In this document: piece by piece, positions 19,507 to 28,910 of the stretch
Layout: each line of letters begins with the position of its first letter
Numbering within the stretch: the stretch's first letter is position 1
Assembly: GCA_027493935.1 (NCBI GenBank)
Contig: JAOSJV010000001.1
Span: 2,193,157 to 2,257,156, forward strand
Length of the DNA stretch: 64,000 bases
Reading direction: 5' to 3'
From: Burkholderiales bacterium
GTDB taxonomy: Bacteria > Pseudomonadota > Gammaproteobacteria > Burkholderiales > SG8-39
Notes under the pieces: generated by a model
Told to the model about the DNA's origin: nothing
Database searches by the model: none
Seen by the model: the letters and a program-made list of their open reading frames with translations, nothing else
Position numbers and translations under genes: made by a program

Positions 19507-20039
19507 ATAGAGGGTTGCGGGCTTGCGGCACCGCGGTACAAGCCACGGCCGGCCCGCGGTTCTCCTCGTAGGCGACGATGCGCAGACTGAGCTTTCCCAC
19601 ACCGCCGGCGACCGCGTGGAGAACCTGGTCGTGTTCTCGAGCCCGGGGAATCCGCTGGCGAACCCGGAAGTCCGGCTCGGCGAAGAGTTCGCTGCCCTCG
19701 TGCGCCTCGACCCGCTGCACGACTTTGGCGATCGACTGCGTCTGACCGCTGGAGACGCGGTGGCGATGCGAGAACGCCCGCAACGCGAGCTCGTCGCGAA
19801 CCCTGTCGGTCGATTCGCGGGCGGTGCGCGGGTCGAATCGGGCCCCGCGGATGTGCAGCGCACGCGCTCGGTGCGAATCGCGTAGCGGCCAGGGCGCAGC
19901 GGGGTGCTGCCGGTGGCGGCGCGCCGGCGTTCCCGAAGCAGAGGCGGGTGGGTCGCCGCGATCGAGGCGTTCCGCCCGCAGAAGGCGGGCGCGACGCGCA
20001 TCGTGATGCTCTCGGAGCCGTGCGGCGCCCGCGAGAAGG
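19507..20039. other. Gap with an unidentified minus-strand open frame
   Basis: About 530 bases. A minus-strand frame from roughly 19885 to 19515 reads like real protein (H-R-A-R-A-L-H-I-R-G-A-R-F, V-R-D-E-L-A-L-R-A-F, Q-S-I-A-K-V-V-Q-R-V) but has no clear start or stop of its own. I do not recognise it. It may be a gene fragment or a frameshifted gene oriented like mtnA. Confidence 0.35.
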
Positions 20040-21092
20040 CTACTCGAACAGCGCGCGCAGCCCCGCGGCCGAGGGCGCCGGCACGATGCCGCGCTCGGTG
20101 ATCAGGGCGGTCACGAGCGCCGCCGGAGTCACGTCGAACGCGGGGTTCGCGACCGCCACGCCCTCGGGCGCCCAGCGTTCGCCGCGGAAGCCGGTCACCT
20201 CGGCGGCCGCGCGCTCCTCGATCGGGATGGCGGCACCCGAGTCGACCGCGAGGTCGATGGTGGAGCGGGGCGCGGCAACGTAGAACGGCAGGCCGTGCCG
20301 CGCCGCGAGCACCGCCAGGATGTAGGTGCCGATCTTGTTCGCGACGTCGCCGTTCGCGGCTATGCGGTCCGCGCCCACGACGACGAGGTCGACCTTGTTG
20401 GTCTGCATCAGGTGGCCGGCCATATTGTCGGTCACCAGCGTGACCGCGATGCGCTCCTCGACCATCTCCCACGCGGTCAACCGCGCACCCTGCAGGAACG
20501 GCCGGGTCTCGTTGGCGATCACCGAAACGCGCTTGCCCGCGTCGCGCGCCGCGCGCACTACGCCGAGCGCGGTGCCGTAGCCCGCGGTCGCGAGCGCGCC
20601 CGCGTTGCAATGGGTCATGATGCGCGCGCCGTCGGGCACCAGCGCGGCGCCGCGCCGGCCCATGGCGCGGTTGCACTCGACGTCCTCGGCGGCGATCGCC
20701 TGCGCCTCGGCCAGCAGTGCGGCGGCGAAGTCTGCGCTGCGGCGCCCGGCCAGAGCGGCGAGCGCCGCTTGCATGCGATCCAGCGCCCAGAACAGATTGA
20801 CCGCGGTCGGCCTGCTGGCACGCAGCGTCGCGAACGCCCGTCGCAGGCCGTCCTCGCGCGCCGCGTCGCTCGCCGCAACAAGCCGGCGGGCCTCGAGCGC
20901 GATACCGTAGGCCGCGGCGCAGCCGATCGCCGGCGCGCCGCGCACGACCATGTCGCGGATCGCCTGTGCCGTCTCGGCCGCGCTCGTGCAGGCGACGTAC
21001 TCGACCCGTTGCGGCAGCGCCCGCTGATCGATGAGCTCGAGCCGCTCGCCCGTCCAGTCGAGCGTCTGCACGCCGCCAGCGCGCGCGGCCAT
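20040..21092 (-). CDS. mtnA: S-methyl-5-thioribose-1-phosphate isomerase MtnA
   Basis: A 350-residue isomerase of the eIF2B-like family that converts 5-methylthioribose-1-phosphate to 5-methylthioribulose-1-phosphate in methylthioadenosine salvage. Signature segments are [16 protein letters not shown], the catalytic C in T-H-C-N-A-G-A-L-A, and the catalytic D in [13 protein letters not shown]. The start at 21092 is fixed by TGATG overlap with the upstream aldolase gene. No mtnB, mtnC or mtnD is nearby, which supports a route through the overlapping aldolase instead. A decayed 3' fragment lies at 1536-1800. Confidence 0.93.
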   Translation of the reverse strand: MAARAGGVQTLDWTGERLELIDQRALPQRVEYVACTSAAETAQAIRDMVVRGAPAIGCAAAYGIALEARRLVAASDAAREDGLRRAFATLRASRPTAVNLFWALDRMQAALAALAGRRSADFAAALLAEAQAIAAEDVECNRAMGRRGAALVPDGARIMTHCNAGALATAGYGTALGVVRAARDAGKRVSVIANETRPFLQGARLTAWEMVEERIAVTLVTDNMAGHLMQTNKVDLVVVGADRIAANGDVANKIGTYILAVLAARHGLPFYVAAPRSTIDLAVDSGAAIPIEERAAAEVTGFRGERWAPEGVAVANPAFDVTPAALVTALITERGIVPAPSAAGLRALFE

Positions 21093-23068
21093 CAGATCAC
21101 CCGCTCGTTGCCGCCGTCCACGGGCACTTGCGCGCCGGTGGTCTTCGCGAAGAGCGGCCCGCACATCTCCGCGGCGAGCTCGGCGACGTCGCGGCTCTTC
21201 ACCTCGGTGCGCAGCACGTTGTTGGTCTTGTACTGCTCCTCGGTCAGGCCGTAGCGGCGCGCGCGCTCGGCGAGCACCTCCGGCGTCCAGATGCCGGTGT
21301 CGAACACCTGGTTCGGGTGCAGGGTGTTGACGCGGATCCGGTCGGCGCCCCACTCGAGCGCCGCCACGCGCGCGAGTTGAGCGAGCGCGGCCTTCGACGC
21401 GGAGTAGGCCGCGGCGCCGGGGCCCGGCGCCGGCACGTTCTTCGAGCCGATGACGACCACGCGCCCACCGCGGGGCGCGAGCTTGAGACAGGGGTGGCAG
21501 GCGCGCAGCATGGCGAGGTTGGCGTCGAGATTGATGCTCATGGACCGGCGCCACTCCGCGGGCGAGACCTCGGCGATGGCCTGGCTGGCGCCGAAGATCC
21601 CGGCATTCAGCACCAGCATGTCAAGTCCACCGAAGGCGAGGAGCGCATCGCGCAGGGCATCGCGGATCGCCGCCTCGTCGGCGACGTCGCAGCGGATGCC
21701 GACGTAGTCGGGCCGGCCGAGCGGCGTCGCGACCGATTCGGCGAGATCGAGCCCGGCCACGGCCGCGCCTCGTGCAAGCAGGGCGGCTACCGTAGCTCGT
21801 CCGATCCCGCTCGCCGCGCCGGTCACCAGCGCCACCTCGCCGGCGAAGACCGGCGGCTTGCCGCCCCTCTTCAGCTTCGCCTGCTCGAGATCCCAGTACT
21901 CGACGTCGAAGAGGTCGCGCTCGGGCAGCGCCTCGTAGCGCTCCAGCGCGTCGGCGCGCAGGATCACGTCGATCGTGTGCTCGTAGATCTCCTCGACGAT
22001 CTGGGCGTCGCGCGCGCTGCGCCCGGCGCTCGCCAGGCCGAAGCGCGGATCGAGCACCACGCGCGGCGCCGGGTCGAGCATCGCCTTGGGTTCGCGCGCG
22101 TGGGGCGCATGCCGCTCGAAGTAGCACCGGTATGCGGCCGCGTAGGCGTCCACATCCGCCCCGAGCATCGGCGTTCGCTTGGTACGGATGACGTGGTCGG
22201 GCGTGGCCGGACCTTGCTGCGACAGGCGCTCGACCTCGGGGCCGCGCGCGAACGCAAGCGTCTGCGCGGTGGTGCGCACGCGCAGGATCATCGGCGCGCC
22301 GGCCGCATCGCTGATCCGGCGGCGCAAGGCGGCGATCGCCTCCGGCGCCACCGCCTCGGTCCGCGCCGGTGTCGGCGGGGCGACGACATCCCACGCGCGG
22401 TGGCGCGCGAGGTACGCCTCGGCGCGCGAGACCAGCGCGATCATGCGCTCGTACGCCTCGCGCGCGCTCGCGCCGAACGCGAAGATGCCGTGCTTGAGCA
22501 GGACGACGCCGAGCGTTCGCGGCGTGGCTTCGCGCCGGTAAGCCCGCGCGACCGCCTGCGCGAGGTCGAAGCCCGGCATCAGGTACGGAACCACGAGAAC
22601 TTCGTCGCCGTAGATCTCACGGACGCGGCGCGCACCGTCCGGCGTGTTCGTCACCGCCAGCACCGCGTCGGCATGCGTGTGGTCGACGTACTTGAAGGGC
22701 AGGCAGCCGTGCAGGATGGTCTCGATCGACGGCATCGGCGCGGCGGCGTCGAGCATGTGCGTCGCGAGCTCGTTCACCATGTCGGGGTCGGACAGCCGAT
22801 CGAGCCCGGCGAGCCGCACGACGTGCGCGAGGCGCACCGGCGAGAAGCCGGCCGGCTCGATCGTCGCGAGATCCCAGCCGCTGCCCTTGACGTAGAGGAT
22901 CGCCTCGTCCTCGCCGAAGCGGTTGCGCACGTCGAGCTTGACCGAGGTGTTGCCGCCGCCGTGCAGCACGAGCGACCTGTCGCGGCCGAGAAGCCGCGAG
23001 GTGTACACGCGCAGGCCGAGTTCGCCCTCGTAGCGGCGCGCTTCCTCGTCCTGCCAGAGACTCTGCAT
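21092..23068 (-). CDS. Bifunctional class II aldolase / short-chain dehydrogenase
   Basis: A 658-residue fusion. Residues 1-400 are a class II (FucA/RhaD-like) aldolase: [11 protein letters not shown] near 35-45, K-G-S-G-W-D, and zinc ligands in V-D-H-T-H-A-D-A and K-H-G-I-F-A-F-G. Residues 420-658 are an NAD(P)-dependent short-chain dehydrogenase: [13 protein letters not shown], and catalytic Y-S-A-S-K. The family is usually annotated rhamnulose-phosphate aldolase/alcohol dehydrogenase, but there are no rhamnose genes here. Overlap with mtnA suggests 5-methylthioribulose-1-phosphate is cleaved to DHAP and an aldehyde that the second domain reduces or oxidises. Confidence 0.88.
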   Translation of the reverse strand: MQSLWQDEEARRYEGELGLRVYTSRLLGRDRSLVLHGGGNTSVKLDVRNRFGEDEAILYVKGSGWDLATIEPAGFSPVRLAHVVRLAGLDRLSDPDMVNELATHMLDAAAPMPSIETILHGCLPFKYVDHTHADAVLAVTNTPDGARRVREIYGDEVLVVPYLMPGFDLAQAVARAYRREATPRTLGVVLLKHGIFAFGASAREAYERMIALVSRAEAYLARHRAWDVVAPPTPARTEAVAPEAIAALRRRISDAAGAPMILRVRTTAQTLAFARGPEVERLSQQGPATPDHVIRTKRTPMLGADVDAYAAAYRCYFERHAPHAREPKAMLDPAPRVVLDPRFGLASAGRSARDAQIVEEIYEHTIDVILRADALERYEALPERDLFDVEYWDLEQAKLKRGGKPPVFAGEVALVTGAASGIGRATVAALLARGAAVAGLDLAESVATPLGRPDYVGIRCDVADEAAIRDALRDALLAFGGLDMLVLNAGIFGASQAIAEVSPAEWRRSMSINLDANLAMLRACHPCLKLAPRGGRVVVIGSKNVPAPGPGAAAYSASKAALAQLARVAALEWGADRIRVNTLHPNQVFDTGIWTPEVLAERARRYGLTEEQYKTNNVLRTEVKSRDVAELAAEMCGPLFAKTTGAQVPVDGGNERVI

Positions 23069-23096
23069 CGATACCTGCGTGGCCGGGTGGAAGGTT

Positions 23097-23102
23097 ATTA
23101 TA
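23097..23102 (-). promoter_or_regulatory. Candidate -10 element for the aldolase-mtnA operon
   Basis: A perfect TATAAT on the minus strand, 28 bases before the aldolase ATG. The same bases read TATTAT, offset by one, on the plus strand and could serve the divergent GNAT gene. No good -35 hexamer is visible for either. Confidence 0.35.
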
Positions 23103-23127
23103 GCGGCCGCTGCGCGAGATTCCCCCG

Positions 23128-23565
23128 ATGCGCCGTGCGTTCTCCGTCGCGATCATGGACTGGACAGCGGCCCGCGCCGAGGCCGGACCGATCCGCTTCG
23201 CTGTCTTCGTCGCCGAGCAGGGCGTGCCGGCCGCGATCGAGCTCGACGAATGGGATGCGCGCAGCGATCACGCGCTCGCGCGCGACGCCCGCGGCGTGGC
23301 CGTCGGCACCGGCCGGCTGCTGCCCGACGGCCACATCGGCCGCATGGCGGTACTGCCGGATTGGCGCGGGCGGGGCCTCGGCGCGGCGATCCTCGCCGCG
23401 CTGGTCGAGCGCGCGGCGGCGCGCGGCATGAGCGAGATCGCGCTGAACGCTCAGACGCAGGCGCGCGGCTTCTACGCCCGGCATGGCTTCGCGCCGGTCG
23501 GCACGGAGTTCATGGAGGCGGGCATCCCGCACATCGCGATGACGCGGCGATTGAACGCCGGCTGA
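23128..23565 (+). CDS. GNAT-family N-acetyltransferase (ElaA/YjcF-like)
   Basis: A 145-residue acetyltransferase. It has the N-terminal R-x-x-V-F-V-x-E-Q-G-V-P segment shared by the YjcF/ElaA group, and the acetyl-CoA loop I-G-R-M-A-V-L-P-x-W-R-G-R-G-L-G-A-A. The C-terminal part has the family L-N-A-Q-T-Q-A-R-G-F-Y-A-R-H-G-F. Its substrate is unknown. It is divergent from the aldolase-mtnA pair and convergent with the NRDE gene. Confidence 0.88.
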   Translation: MRRAFSVAIMDWTAARAEAGPIRFAVFVAEQGVPAAIELDEWDARSDHALARDARGVAVGTGRLLPDGHIGRMAVLPDWRGRGLGAAILAALVERAAARGMSEIALNAQTQARGFYARHGFAPVGTEFMEAGIPHIAMTRRLNAG

Positions 23566-23592
23566 GCGCGCATTGCCCGCGCGACAGACTCA

Positions 23593-24361
23593 CTACTCGG
23601 CGGCAAAGGCGAAAGCGCGCGTGCCGCCGGGCGCCGGCACACCGCCGGCGGCGTACGACCACTCGCTGAACTCGACGCGCCGGTCGGTGCCGAGCGCGAG
23701 CACGGTGGTCGAGCGCGTGCCGTAACTCTCGGTGACGACGAAGGCGGGCGACAGCATGCGCTCCCGCTCCAGCCCGACGCCGGTGTCCGGGAGCGCGCTG
23801 TCGGGCGCGACGGCGCGATCGGCGAGGATGTCGCGGATGGCGCCGGCGTCGAGCGGCGCGCCGAGCGCCGCGAGGAAGCGCGGCTTGAGCTCGGCCACTT
23901 TTGGCCAGGGCGTGTCGAGCAGGTGATTGCTGAGTCCGAACGTGCCGGCGCCGAGCTCGCGCACCTCGCCGTCGCGGTTGGAGTAGTAGAAGAGCCCGCT
24001 CGCGTCGGCGACGAAGAGGTTGAAGCCGTTGTACGCGCTCGCGTGCCGATGCACCTCCGCCATGTACTCGGCGGCGGGGGCGTCGCCGGTGAGGAAGCGG
24101 CGCGTGAGCTCGCCGCGCGAGCGCGCGCCGGGGCGCGCCGCCGTCGGGTCCCGGAAATTGGTGACCGCGGCGAAGCGCAAGCCGCGGGTGACGCCAAGCC
24201 ACGTGCCGCCGGCCTCCAGGTCGCGCCCGGCGAGCACGGCCGGCGCGTCGGGCCAGAAAGCCGCCGGCGCGGTCGGGCGCCCGTAGAGCTCGTCGCGGTT
24301 CGCGCCGACGACGAGGCGGTAGGCGGGGGTGTGCCCGATACGCGATCAGGATGAGGCACAT
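23593..24361 (-). CDS. NRDE (TANGO2-like) family protein, one frameshift
   Basis: The first frame gives the invariant start M-C-L-I-L-I-A-Y and the second gives the rest. The name motif is restored when one C is removed from the run at 24325-24329: V-V-G-A-N-R-D-E follows. Then come L-A-G-R-D-L-E-A-G-G-T-W-L-G, F-A-A-V-T-N-F-R-D and S-N-H-L-L-D-T-P-W-P-K, all typical. The total would be about 255 residues. Relatives in eukaryotes are linked to acyl-CoA or haem handling; the bacterial role is not established. The single extra C looks like a sequencing error. Confidence 0.83.
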
Positions 24362-24371
24362 TGGGTGCGCG

Positions 24372-24656
24372 TCAGAGCGCGACGAAGCGCTCGGTGTGCC
24401 GCGCGGCGCCGGGCGCCAGCAGCGCCGCGAACCCGCGGCGGGCGAGGGCGGTCTCGAGCGCCCGCTCGAACGCGACCGGGTCCTCGATGCCCTCGTACAC
24501 TTCCATCCAGGTCCCCGGATCGTCGCGCCGGCACAAGAGACGCCCGGACACGCCGGTCGCCTCGCGCACGTCGTCCTGGACGGCGCGCACCAGCGTGCGG
24601 GCCGCAGCGTCCTCGGCGGCCGCGACGCGGTAGTAGACGTAGAGCGCGACGCTCAC
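24372..24656 (-). CDS. DUF4936 family protein
   Basis: A 94-residue soluble protein with the ABM/dimeric alpha-beta look of DUF4936: L-Y-V-Y-Y-R-V at the start, G-T-W-M-E-V-Y-E-G-I in the centre and H-T-E-R-F at the end. Function unknown; the family is largely confined to betaproteobacteria and is regularly found just after ygfZ. Its start overlaps the ygfZ stop by 4 bases, so they are co-translated. Confidence 0.82.
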   Translation of the reverse strand: MSVALYVYYRVAAAEDAAARTLVRAVQDDVREATGVSGRLLCRRDDPGTWMEVYEGIEDPVAFERALETALARRGFAALLAPGAARHTERFVAL

Positions 24657-25681
24657 TCGACGCGGTAGGGCAAGGGGCGCAGCTCGAGCCGCGGGCCGTG
24701 CGCGCCGCGCAGCCGCAACTCCCCGGCGGCAGCGCTTGCGGACTGCATCACGGCGAGCAGATCGGCGCCGCCCTCGGGCGATTGCACGGCGTTTAGCACC
24801 ATTCCCTGCACTTCACCGTCCGCGGCGAACACCGCGTCGCCCGCGACCGGCGCCTCGTCGGCATCGACGACGTGCGCGAGGAACATGCGGCGTTTCACTT
24901 TTCCCAGATGCTGCGTGCGGGCGACGATCTCCTGCCCCGGATAGCAGCCTTTGCGGAAGTTCACCGCGCCGATCAGCTCGAGGTTCGCCATCTGCGGCAC
25001 GAACTGGTCCTGCGTCGCCGCCGTGATGCGCGGCAGGCCATGGACCACGTCGAGCCATTGCCAGGCCGCGGGTCCGACCGGTCGTAGGCGCAGGGCCAGC
25101 GCGTCCCACAGCGGCGCGGCGGACGCCTGCGGCAGCGCGAGCAGAAAGCGCTCGCCCGCGAGCCGCACCACGGTCGCCCGCGGCCCGATCCGCACCTCGT
25201 GGGCTTGCGCGGGCGTACCGCCGAGCTCGGAACGCAACGCGGGCGCGCCGTCGGGGCCGCTCACCCCGCACAGGGACAGCGCCTCGCCGGATTCGGCGAT
25301 CGCGACCTTCGAGCGCAGGACGAACATCTGCAGGCGCTTGCGGATCGCGGGGGCAAGCTCGCGATCGAGCACCATCCTGAACTGCTCGCCCTCGCTCCAC
25401 AGGAGGAAGTTCGCGAGCATGCGGCCCTTGGGCGTGCAGTAGCAGCCGTAGACGCTGCGCCCGGCCGCTAGGCCGGCGACGTCACACGAGAGCTGGCCTT
25501 GCAGGAACGCGCGCGCATCGACGCCCGCGAACGCGAGCACCGCGAGATCGACCAACGCCGCGACGATGCTCCCCGACCGCGCGGCGGCGAGCTCCTCGCG
25601 CGCGTCGCCGAAGCGCAGTCCGTCGGAGGCCGCCTGTGCGCCGCGCGATGCGAGAAACGCCTGCCAGGTCTGCGCCATCAT
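24653..25681 (-). CDS. ygfZ: Tetrahydrofolate-binding protein YgfZ
   Basis: A 342-residue GcvT-related folate protein needed for repair or assembly of certain iron-sulfur enzymes. The diagnostic segment K-G-C-Y-P-G-Q-E-I-V-A-R lies near residue 242, with the essential Cys. Other conserved pieces are F-L-Q-G-Q-L-S-C-D-V and C-T-P-K-G-R-M. It is the first gene of a two-gene unit with the DUF4936 protein and is divergent from mltG. Confidence 0.92.
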   Translation of the reverse strand: MMAQTWQAFLASRGAQAASDGLRFGDAREELAAARSGSIVAALVDLAVLAFAGVDARAFLQGQLSCDVAGLAAGRSVYGCYCTPKGRMLANFLLWSEGEQFRMVLDRELAPAIRKRLQMFVLRSKVAIAESGEALSLCGVSGPDGAPALRSELGGTPAQAHEVRIGPRATVVRLAGERFLLALPQASAAPLWDALALRLRPVGPAAWQWLDVVHGLPRITAATQDQFVPQMANLELIGAVNFRKGCYPGQEIVARTQHLGKVKRRMFLAHVVDADEAPVAGDAVFAADGEVQGMVLNAVQSPEGGADLLAVMQSASAAAGELRLRGAHGPRLELRPLPYRVE

Positions 25682-25740
25682 TCGCGAGTTTCGCCGTGCC
25701 GCGCGGGACGCACTGCGGGACGCATCCGGCGCGGACCGCT

Positions 25741-25746
25741 ATTATA
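25741..25746 (-). promoter_or_regulatory. Candidate -10 element in the ygfZ/mltG divergent region
   Basis: TATAAT on the minus strand, about 60 bases before the ygfZ start; the same bases read TATTAT, offset by one, towards mltG. No clear -35 hexamer is visible, so the assignment is weak. Confidence 0.3.
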
Positions 25747-25815
25747 TCGATGCCTTGTCTCGTCCCTCGCCCCGATGTCTCCCTCCGCAATGTTTCCCGC
25801 GGGATCCCACGCATC

Positions 25816-26814
25816 GTGCTGAAGCGGATCGTCGCGCTGCTGCTCGCCGGCGTTCTCGCGACCGTGGCGTGTGCCGGATGGCTGGCGTGGTTCGCCGCTC
25901 AGCCGCTCGCCTTGCGCGCGAGTCCGCTCGAGGTGACCGTTGCGCCGGGGAGCTCCGCGAGGAGCGCAGCGCGGCAGATCGCCGCGGCCGGCGTGCCGAT
26001 GCAGCCCTGGCAGTTCGAGCTGCTGGCGCGCGCGCTCGGCCAGGATGGCGGTTTCAAGGCGGGAACATATCTGCTCGAGTCGGGTATCACGCCGCGCGGC
26101 CTGCTCGACAAGCTAGTGCGCGGGGAGGTGGCGTTGACCGAGATCGTCTTCGTCGAGGGCTGGACGTTCCGGCAGATGCGTGCTGCGCTCGCGGCACACG
26201 CGCACCTGAAGCACGAGACGACCGAGGCGAGCGCCACGGAGGTCATGGCGCGCCTTGGTGCCGACGGGATCGCGCCGGAGGGGCGCTTCTTCCCCGACAC
26301 GTACAGGTTCGCGCGCGGCACGAGCGATCTCGAGGTCCTGCGCATGGCCTACCGGGCGATGCAAGGCCGCCTCGAGGCAGCCTGGGCGGCGCGCGCCGAG
26401 GGGCTGCCGCTCGCCTCGCCCGACGAGGCGCTGATCCTCGCCTCGATCGTCGAGAAGGAAACCGGACGCGCGGAGGATCGGGCATTGATCGCTGCGGTGT
26501 TCGTGAACCGCTTGCGCGCCGGGATCCGGCTCCAGTCGGATCCGACCGTGATCTACGGCATCGGGGAGCGCTTCGACGGCAATCTGCGCCGCCGCGATCT
26601 CGAGCGCGACGCTCCGTACAACACCTACACGCGCGCCGGTCTGCCGCCGACGCCGATCGCGATGCCCGGGCTCGCCTCGCTGCAGGCGGTGCTCAACCCG
26701 GCCGCGAGCGATGCGCTTTACTTCGTCGCGCGCGGCGACGGCTCGAGCGAGTTCTCGCGGACGCTCCAGGAGCACAACCGCGCCGTGACAAAATACCAGC
26801 GCGGTGGCCGCTGA
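25816..26814 (+). CDS. mltG: Endolytic murein transglycosylase MltG
   Basis: A 332-residue inner-membrane protein that cuts nascent glycan strands in the periplasm and so ends their growth. One N-terminal membrane helix (residues 5-27) is followed by a LysM-like domain and the YceG catalytic domain with L-I-L-A-S-I-V-E-K-E-T-G (catalytic Glu) and Q-S-D-P-T-V-I-Y-G. Start is GTG 25816 because the membrane helix begins there; the frame is open for 60 more codons upstream. It precedes tmk and holB, the usual order. Confidence 0.92.
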   Translation: MLKRIVALLLAGVLATVACAGWLAWFAAQPLALRASPLEVTVAPGSSARSAARQIAAAGVPMQPWQFELLARALGQDGGFKAGTYLLESGITPRGLLDKLVRGEVALTEIVFVEGWTFRQMRAALAAHAHLKHETTEASATEVMARLGADGIAPEGRFFPDTYRFARGTSDLEVLRMAYRAMQGRLEAAWAARAEGLPLASPDEALILASIVEKETGRAEDRALIAAVFVNRLRAGIRLQSDPTVIYGIGERFDGNLRRRDLERDAPYNTYTRAGLPPTPIAMPGLASLQAVLNPAASDALYFVARGDGSSEFSRTLQEHNRAVTKYQRGGR

Positions 26815-26841
26815 GCCTGCCGCGAACGAGCGAGGGACGCA

Positions 26842-27456
26842 GTGCGCGGCAAGTTCATCACGCTGGAAGGCATCGACGGCGCCGGCAAGAGCAGCCACGC
26901 CGCCTGGATCGCCGGCTGGTTGCGGGCCCGTGGGCGGGACGTGCTCGTCACGCGCGAGCCCGGCGGCACGCCGCTCGGGGAGCGGCTGCGCGAGCTGCTG
27001 CTCGCCGAGCCGATGGATCTGCGCACCGAGACCCTGCTCATTTTCGCGGCCCGCCAGGAGCACCTGGCGCTGCGGATCGAGCCCGCCCTGGCAGCGGGGC
27101 GGTGGGTGCTGTCGGAGCGCTTCACCGACGCGACCTTCGCCTATCAAGGCGGCGGGCGGGGCGTACCGCGCCCCGCCCTGGAAGTCCTCGAGCACTGGGT
27201 GCATGGCGGGTTTCAACCGGACCTGACCCTGTACTTCGACCTTCCGGTGCCGGTCGCTCGCGGTCGCCTCGAGGCGGCGACCGGTGCGCCCGATCGCTTC
27301 GAGCGGGAGGACACCCGGTTCTTCGACCGGGTACGCGCCGCCTACCATGTGCGCGCGGCCGAGAGCCCGGGACGGATCCGGACCGTGGACGCGGGGCAGA
27401 GCCTCTCTGCAGTTAAGAAACAAGTTGAAGTAATACTTCTAAAGTTCTGTGAATAA
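26842..27456 (+). CDS. tmk: Thymidylate kinase
   Basis: A 204-residue kinase making dTDP from dTMP. P-loop G-I-D-G-A-G-K-S-S (10-18), substrate motif T-R-E-P-G-G-T, and the lid-side [15 protein letters not shown] are all present. The start is GTG at 26842, 27 bases after mltG. Its stop overlaps the holB start by 8 bases. The last 40 bases are much lower in GC than the rest of the gene. Confidence 0.94.
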   Translation: MRGKFITLEGIDGAGKSSHAAWIAGWLRARGRDVLVTREPGGTPLGERLRELLLAEPMDLRTETLLIFAARQEHLALRIEPALAAGRWVLSERFTDATFAYQGGGRGVPRPALEVLEHWVHGGFQPDLTLYFDLPVPVARGRLEAATGAPDRFEREDTRFFDRVRAAYHVRAAESPGRIRTVDAGQSLSAVKKQVEVILLKFCE

Positions 27457-28469
27457 AGAAATATATTCCTGGCAAATCGATGCCTGGTCGCGCCTGATCG
27501 ACCGTCGCGCAGCGCTTCCCATGCGATTCTGATCCAGGGTCGGCCGGGCCTCGGCAAGGCGCACTTGGCGCGCGCGTTCGCGCGAAGCCTGCTGTGCGAG
27601 CGGCCCGATGGGCGGGGCGAAGCCTGCGGCGCCTGCGCGGCATGCGGGTGGTTCGACCAGGGCAACCACCCGGACTACCGGCAGGTGCAGCCCGAGGCCC
27701 TCGAACCAGGCGATGAGGAGCCCAGACGCGGGGAGGGCGCCGCGCCGAGCCGCCAGATCCGTATCGACCAGGTGCGCGACCTGCAGCCGTTCCTGCGGGT
27801 CGGAACGCATCGCGGCGGGTTGCGCATCGCGCTGATCCGCCCGGCCGAGGCGATGAACGCATCGACGGCGAACGCCCTCCTCAAGAGCCTCGAGGAGCCG
27901 CCGGAGCGGACGCTGCTGCTGCTCGTCTCGAGCGATCCGCAGCGATTGCTGCCGACCGTGCGCAGCCGCTGCCAGGGGGTCACGGTGTTTCCCCGAGTGC
28001 CGAGACGGCGGTGACGTGGCTGCGCGCCCAGGGCGTCGGAGATCCGGAGGGTGCCGCGAGCTTTGCCGCCAACGCGCCGCTCGCCGCGCTGGAGCAGGCG
28101 GCGTTTGCCGAGGCCCGGGCCGCGCTCGCCGAACTCCTGTCCGATCCGGAACTGGATCCGGTGCGGGGGGCGGAACTCTGCCTCGGTCCTCCGCTCGCGG
28201 AGGTGCTGATGTGGATGCAAAAGTGGACTTATGACCTGCTGCGACTGCGATCGGGCGCCGCGCCGCGCTATCATCCGCACGCGGGTGCTCGCCTCGAGCG
28301 CCTGGCGCAGCGGCTGGATCCGCTTTCGGTTGCTCGTTACGGCGCGAGGGTCGCGCGCGCGCGCGCGCTGGCGCTGCATCCGCTCAATGCGAAACTGGTC
28401 CTGGAGGATTTGTTGATCCGATACCGCGAACTCGTTACCGCGCAAGGCGCGGGAGGCGCGCATGGCTGA
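27449..28469 (+). CDS. holB: DNA polymerase III delta-prime subunit HolB, two frameshifts
   Basis: The clamp-loader delta-prime subunit. Starting at GTG 27449 ([13 protein letters not shown]), the frame breaks at a C-run at 27518-27520; adding one C gives [15 protein letters not shown]. The zinc-binding Cys cluster C-G-A-C-A-A-C and the sensor [11 protein letters not shown] follow. A second break at the C-run 27991-27994 is also mended by one C, giving [10 protein letters not shown]. Total about 340 residues. Because holB is essential, these are most likely sequencing deletions. Confidence 0.85.
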
Positions 28470-28830
28470 GGAGAGCAGCAGCCGGGGCGGGCTGCGGCCG
28501 AGCGTCCTGTCGCTCACCATCAGCCAGCGCTCGGCCCTGTACGCCGCCTACCTTCCACAGCTCAAGCGCGGCGGGATCTTCATTCCGACGACCCGGCAGT
28601 ACCGGCTGGGCGACGACGTATTCATGCTTCTCAGCATCATGGACGATCCGAACAAGCTGCCGGTCGCGGGTAAGGTCGTCTGGCTGACCCCGCCCAACTG
28701 CCAGGGTAACAAGACGCAGGGCGTGGGCGTCCATTTCTCGGAGGACGAGAGCGGCCAGGCCGCGCGCCGGCGAATCGAGTCCGTGCTGAGCGGCCTGCTG
28801 CAGTCGAGCCGCACGACGCACACCTACTGA
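28462..28830 (+). CDS. pilZ: PilZ-domain protein, type IV pilus assembly
   Basis: A 122-residue protein matching the PilZ subfamily: I-F-I-P-T-T-R-Q-Y-R-L-G-D-D-V-F-M-L-L, V-A-G-K-V-V-W-L-T-P-P, and G-V-G-V-H-F. The R-x-x-x-R c-di-GMP motif is absent, as in true pilus PilZ, which does not bind the nucleotide. The location between holB and tatD is the classic one. It overlaps the holB end by 8 bases. Confidence 0.88.
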   Translation: MAEESSSRGGLRPSVLSLTISQRSALYAAYLPQLKRGGIFIPTTRQYRLGDDVFMLLSIMDDPNKLPVAGKVVWLTPPNCQGNKTQGVGVHFSEDESGQAARRRIESVLSGLLQSSRTTHTY

Positions 28831-28910
28831 ATCGCGCGCGCCACCGGTGCAAGCCAGGCCGGGAGAGGCGCGAACCGCCTCGGGTCCCGCGCGCACGCGT
28901 GCACCAGCCG

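Noticed and set aside
28340..28375. GC dinucleotide run in holB as a phase-variation tract
   Set aside because: It is a short in-frame Ala/Arg-coding run, common at this base composition, and holB is not a phase-variable kind of gene.
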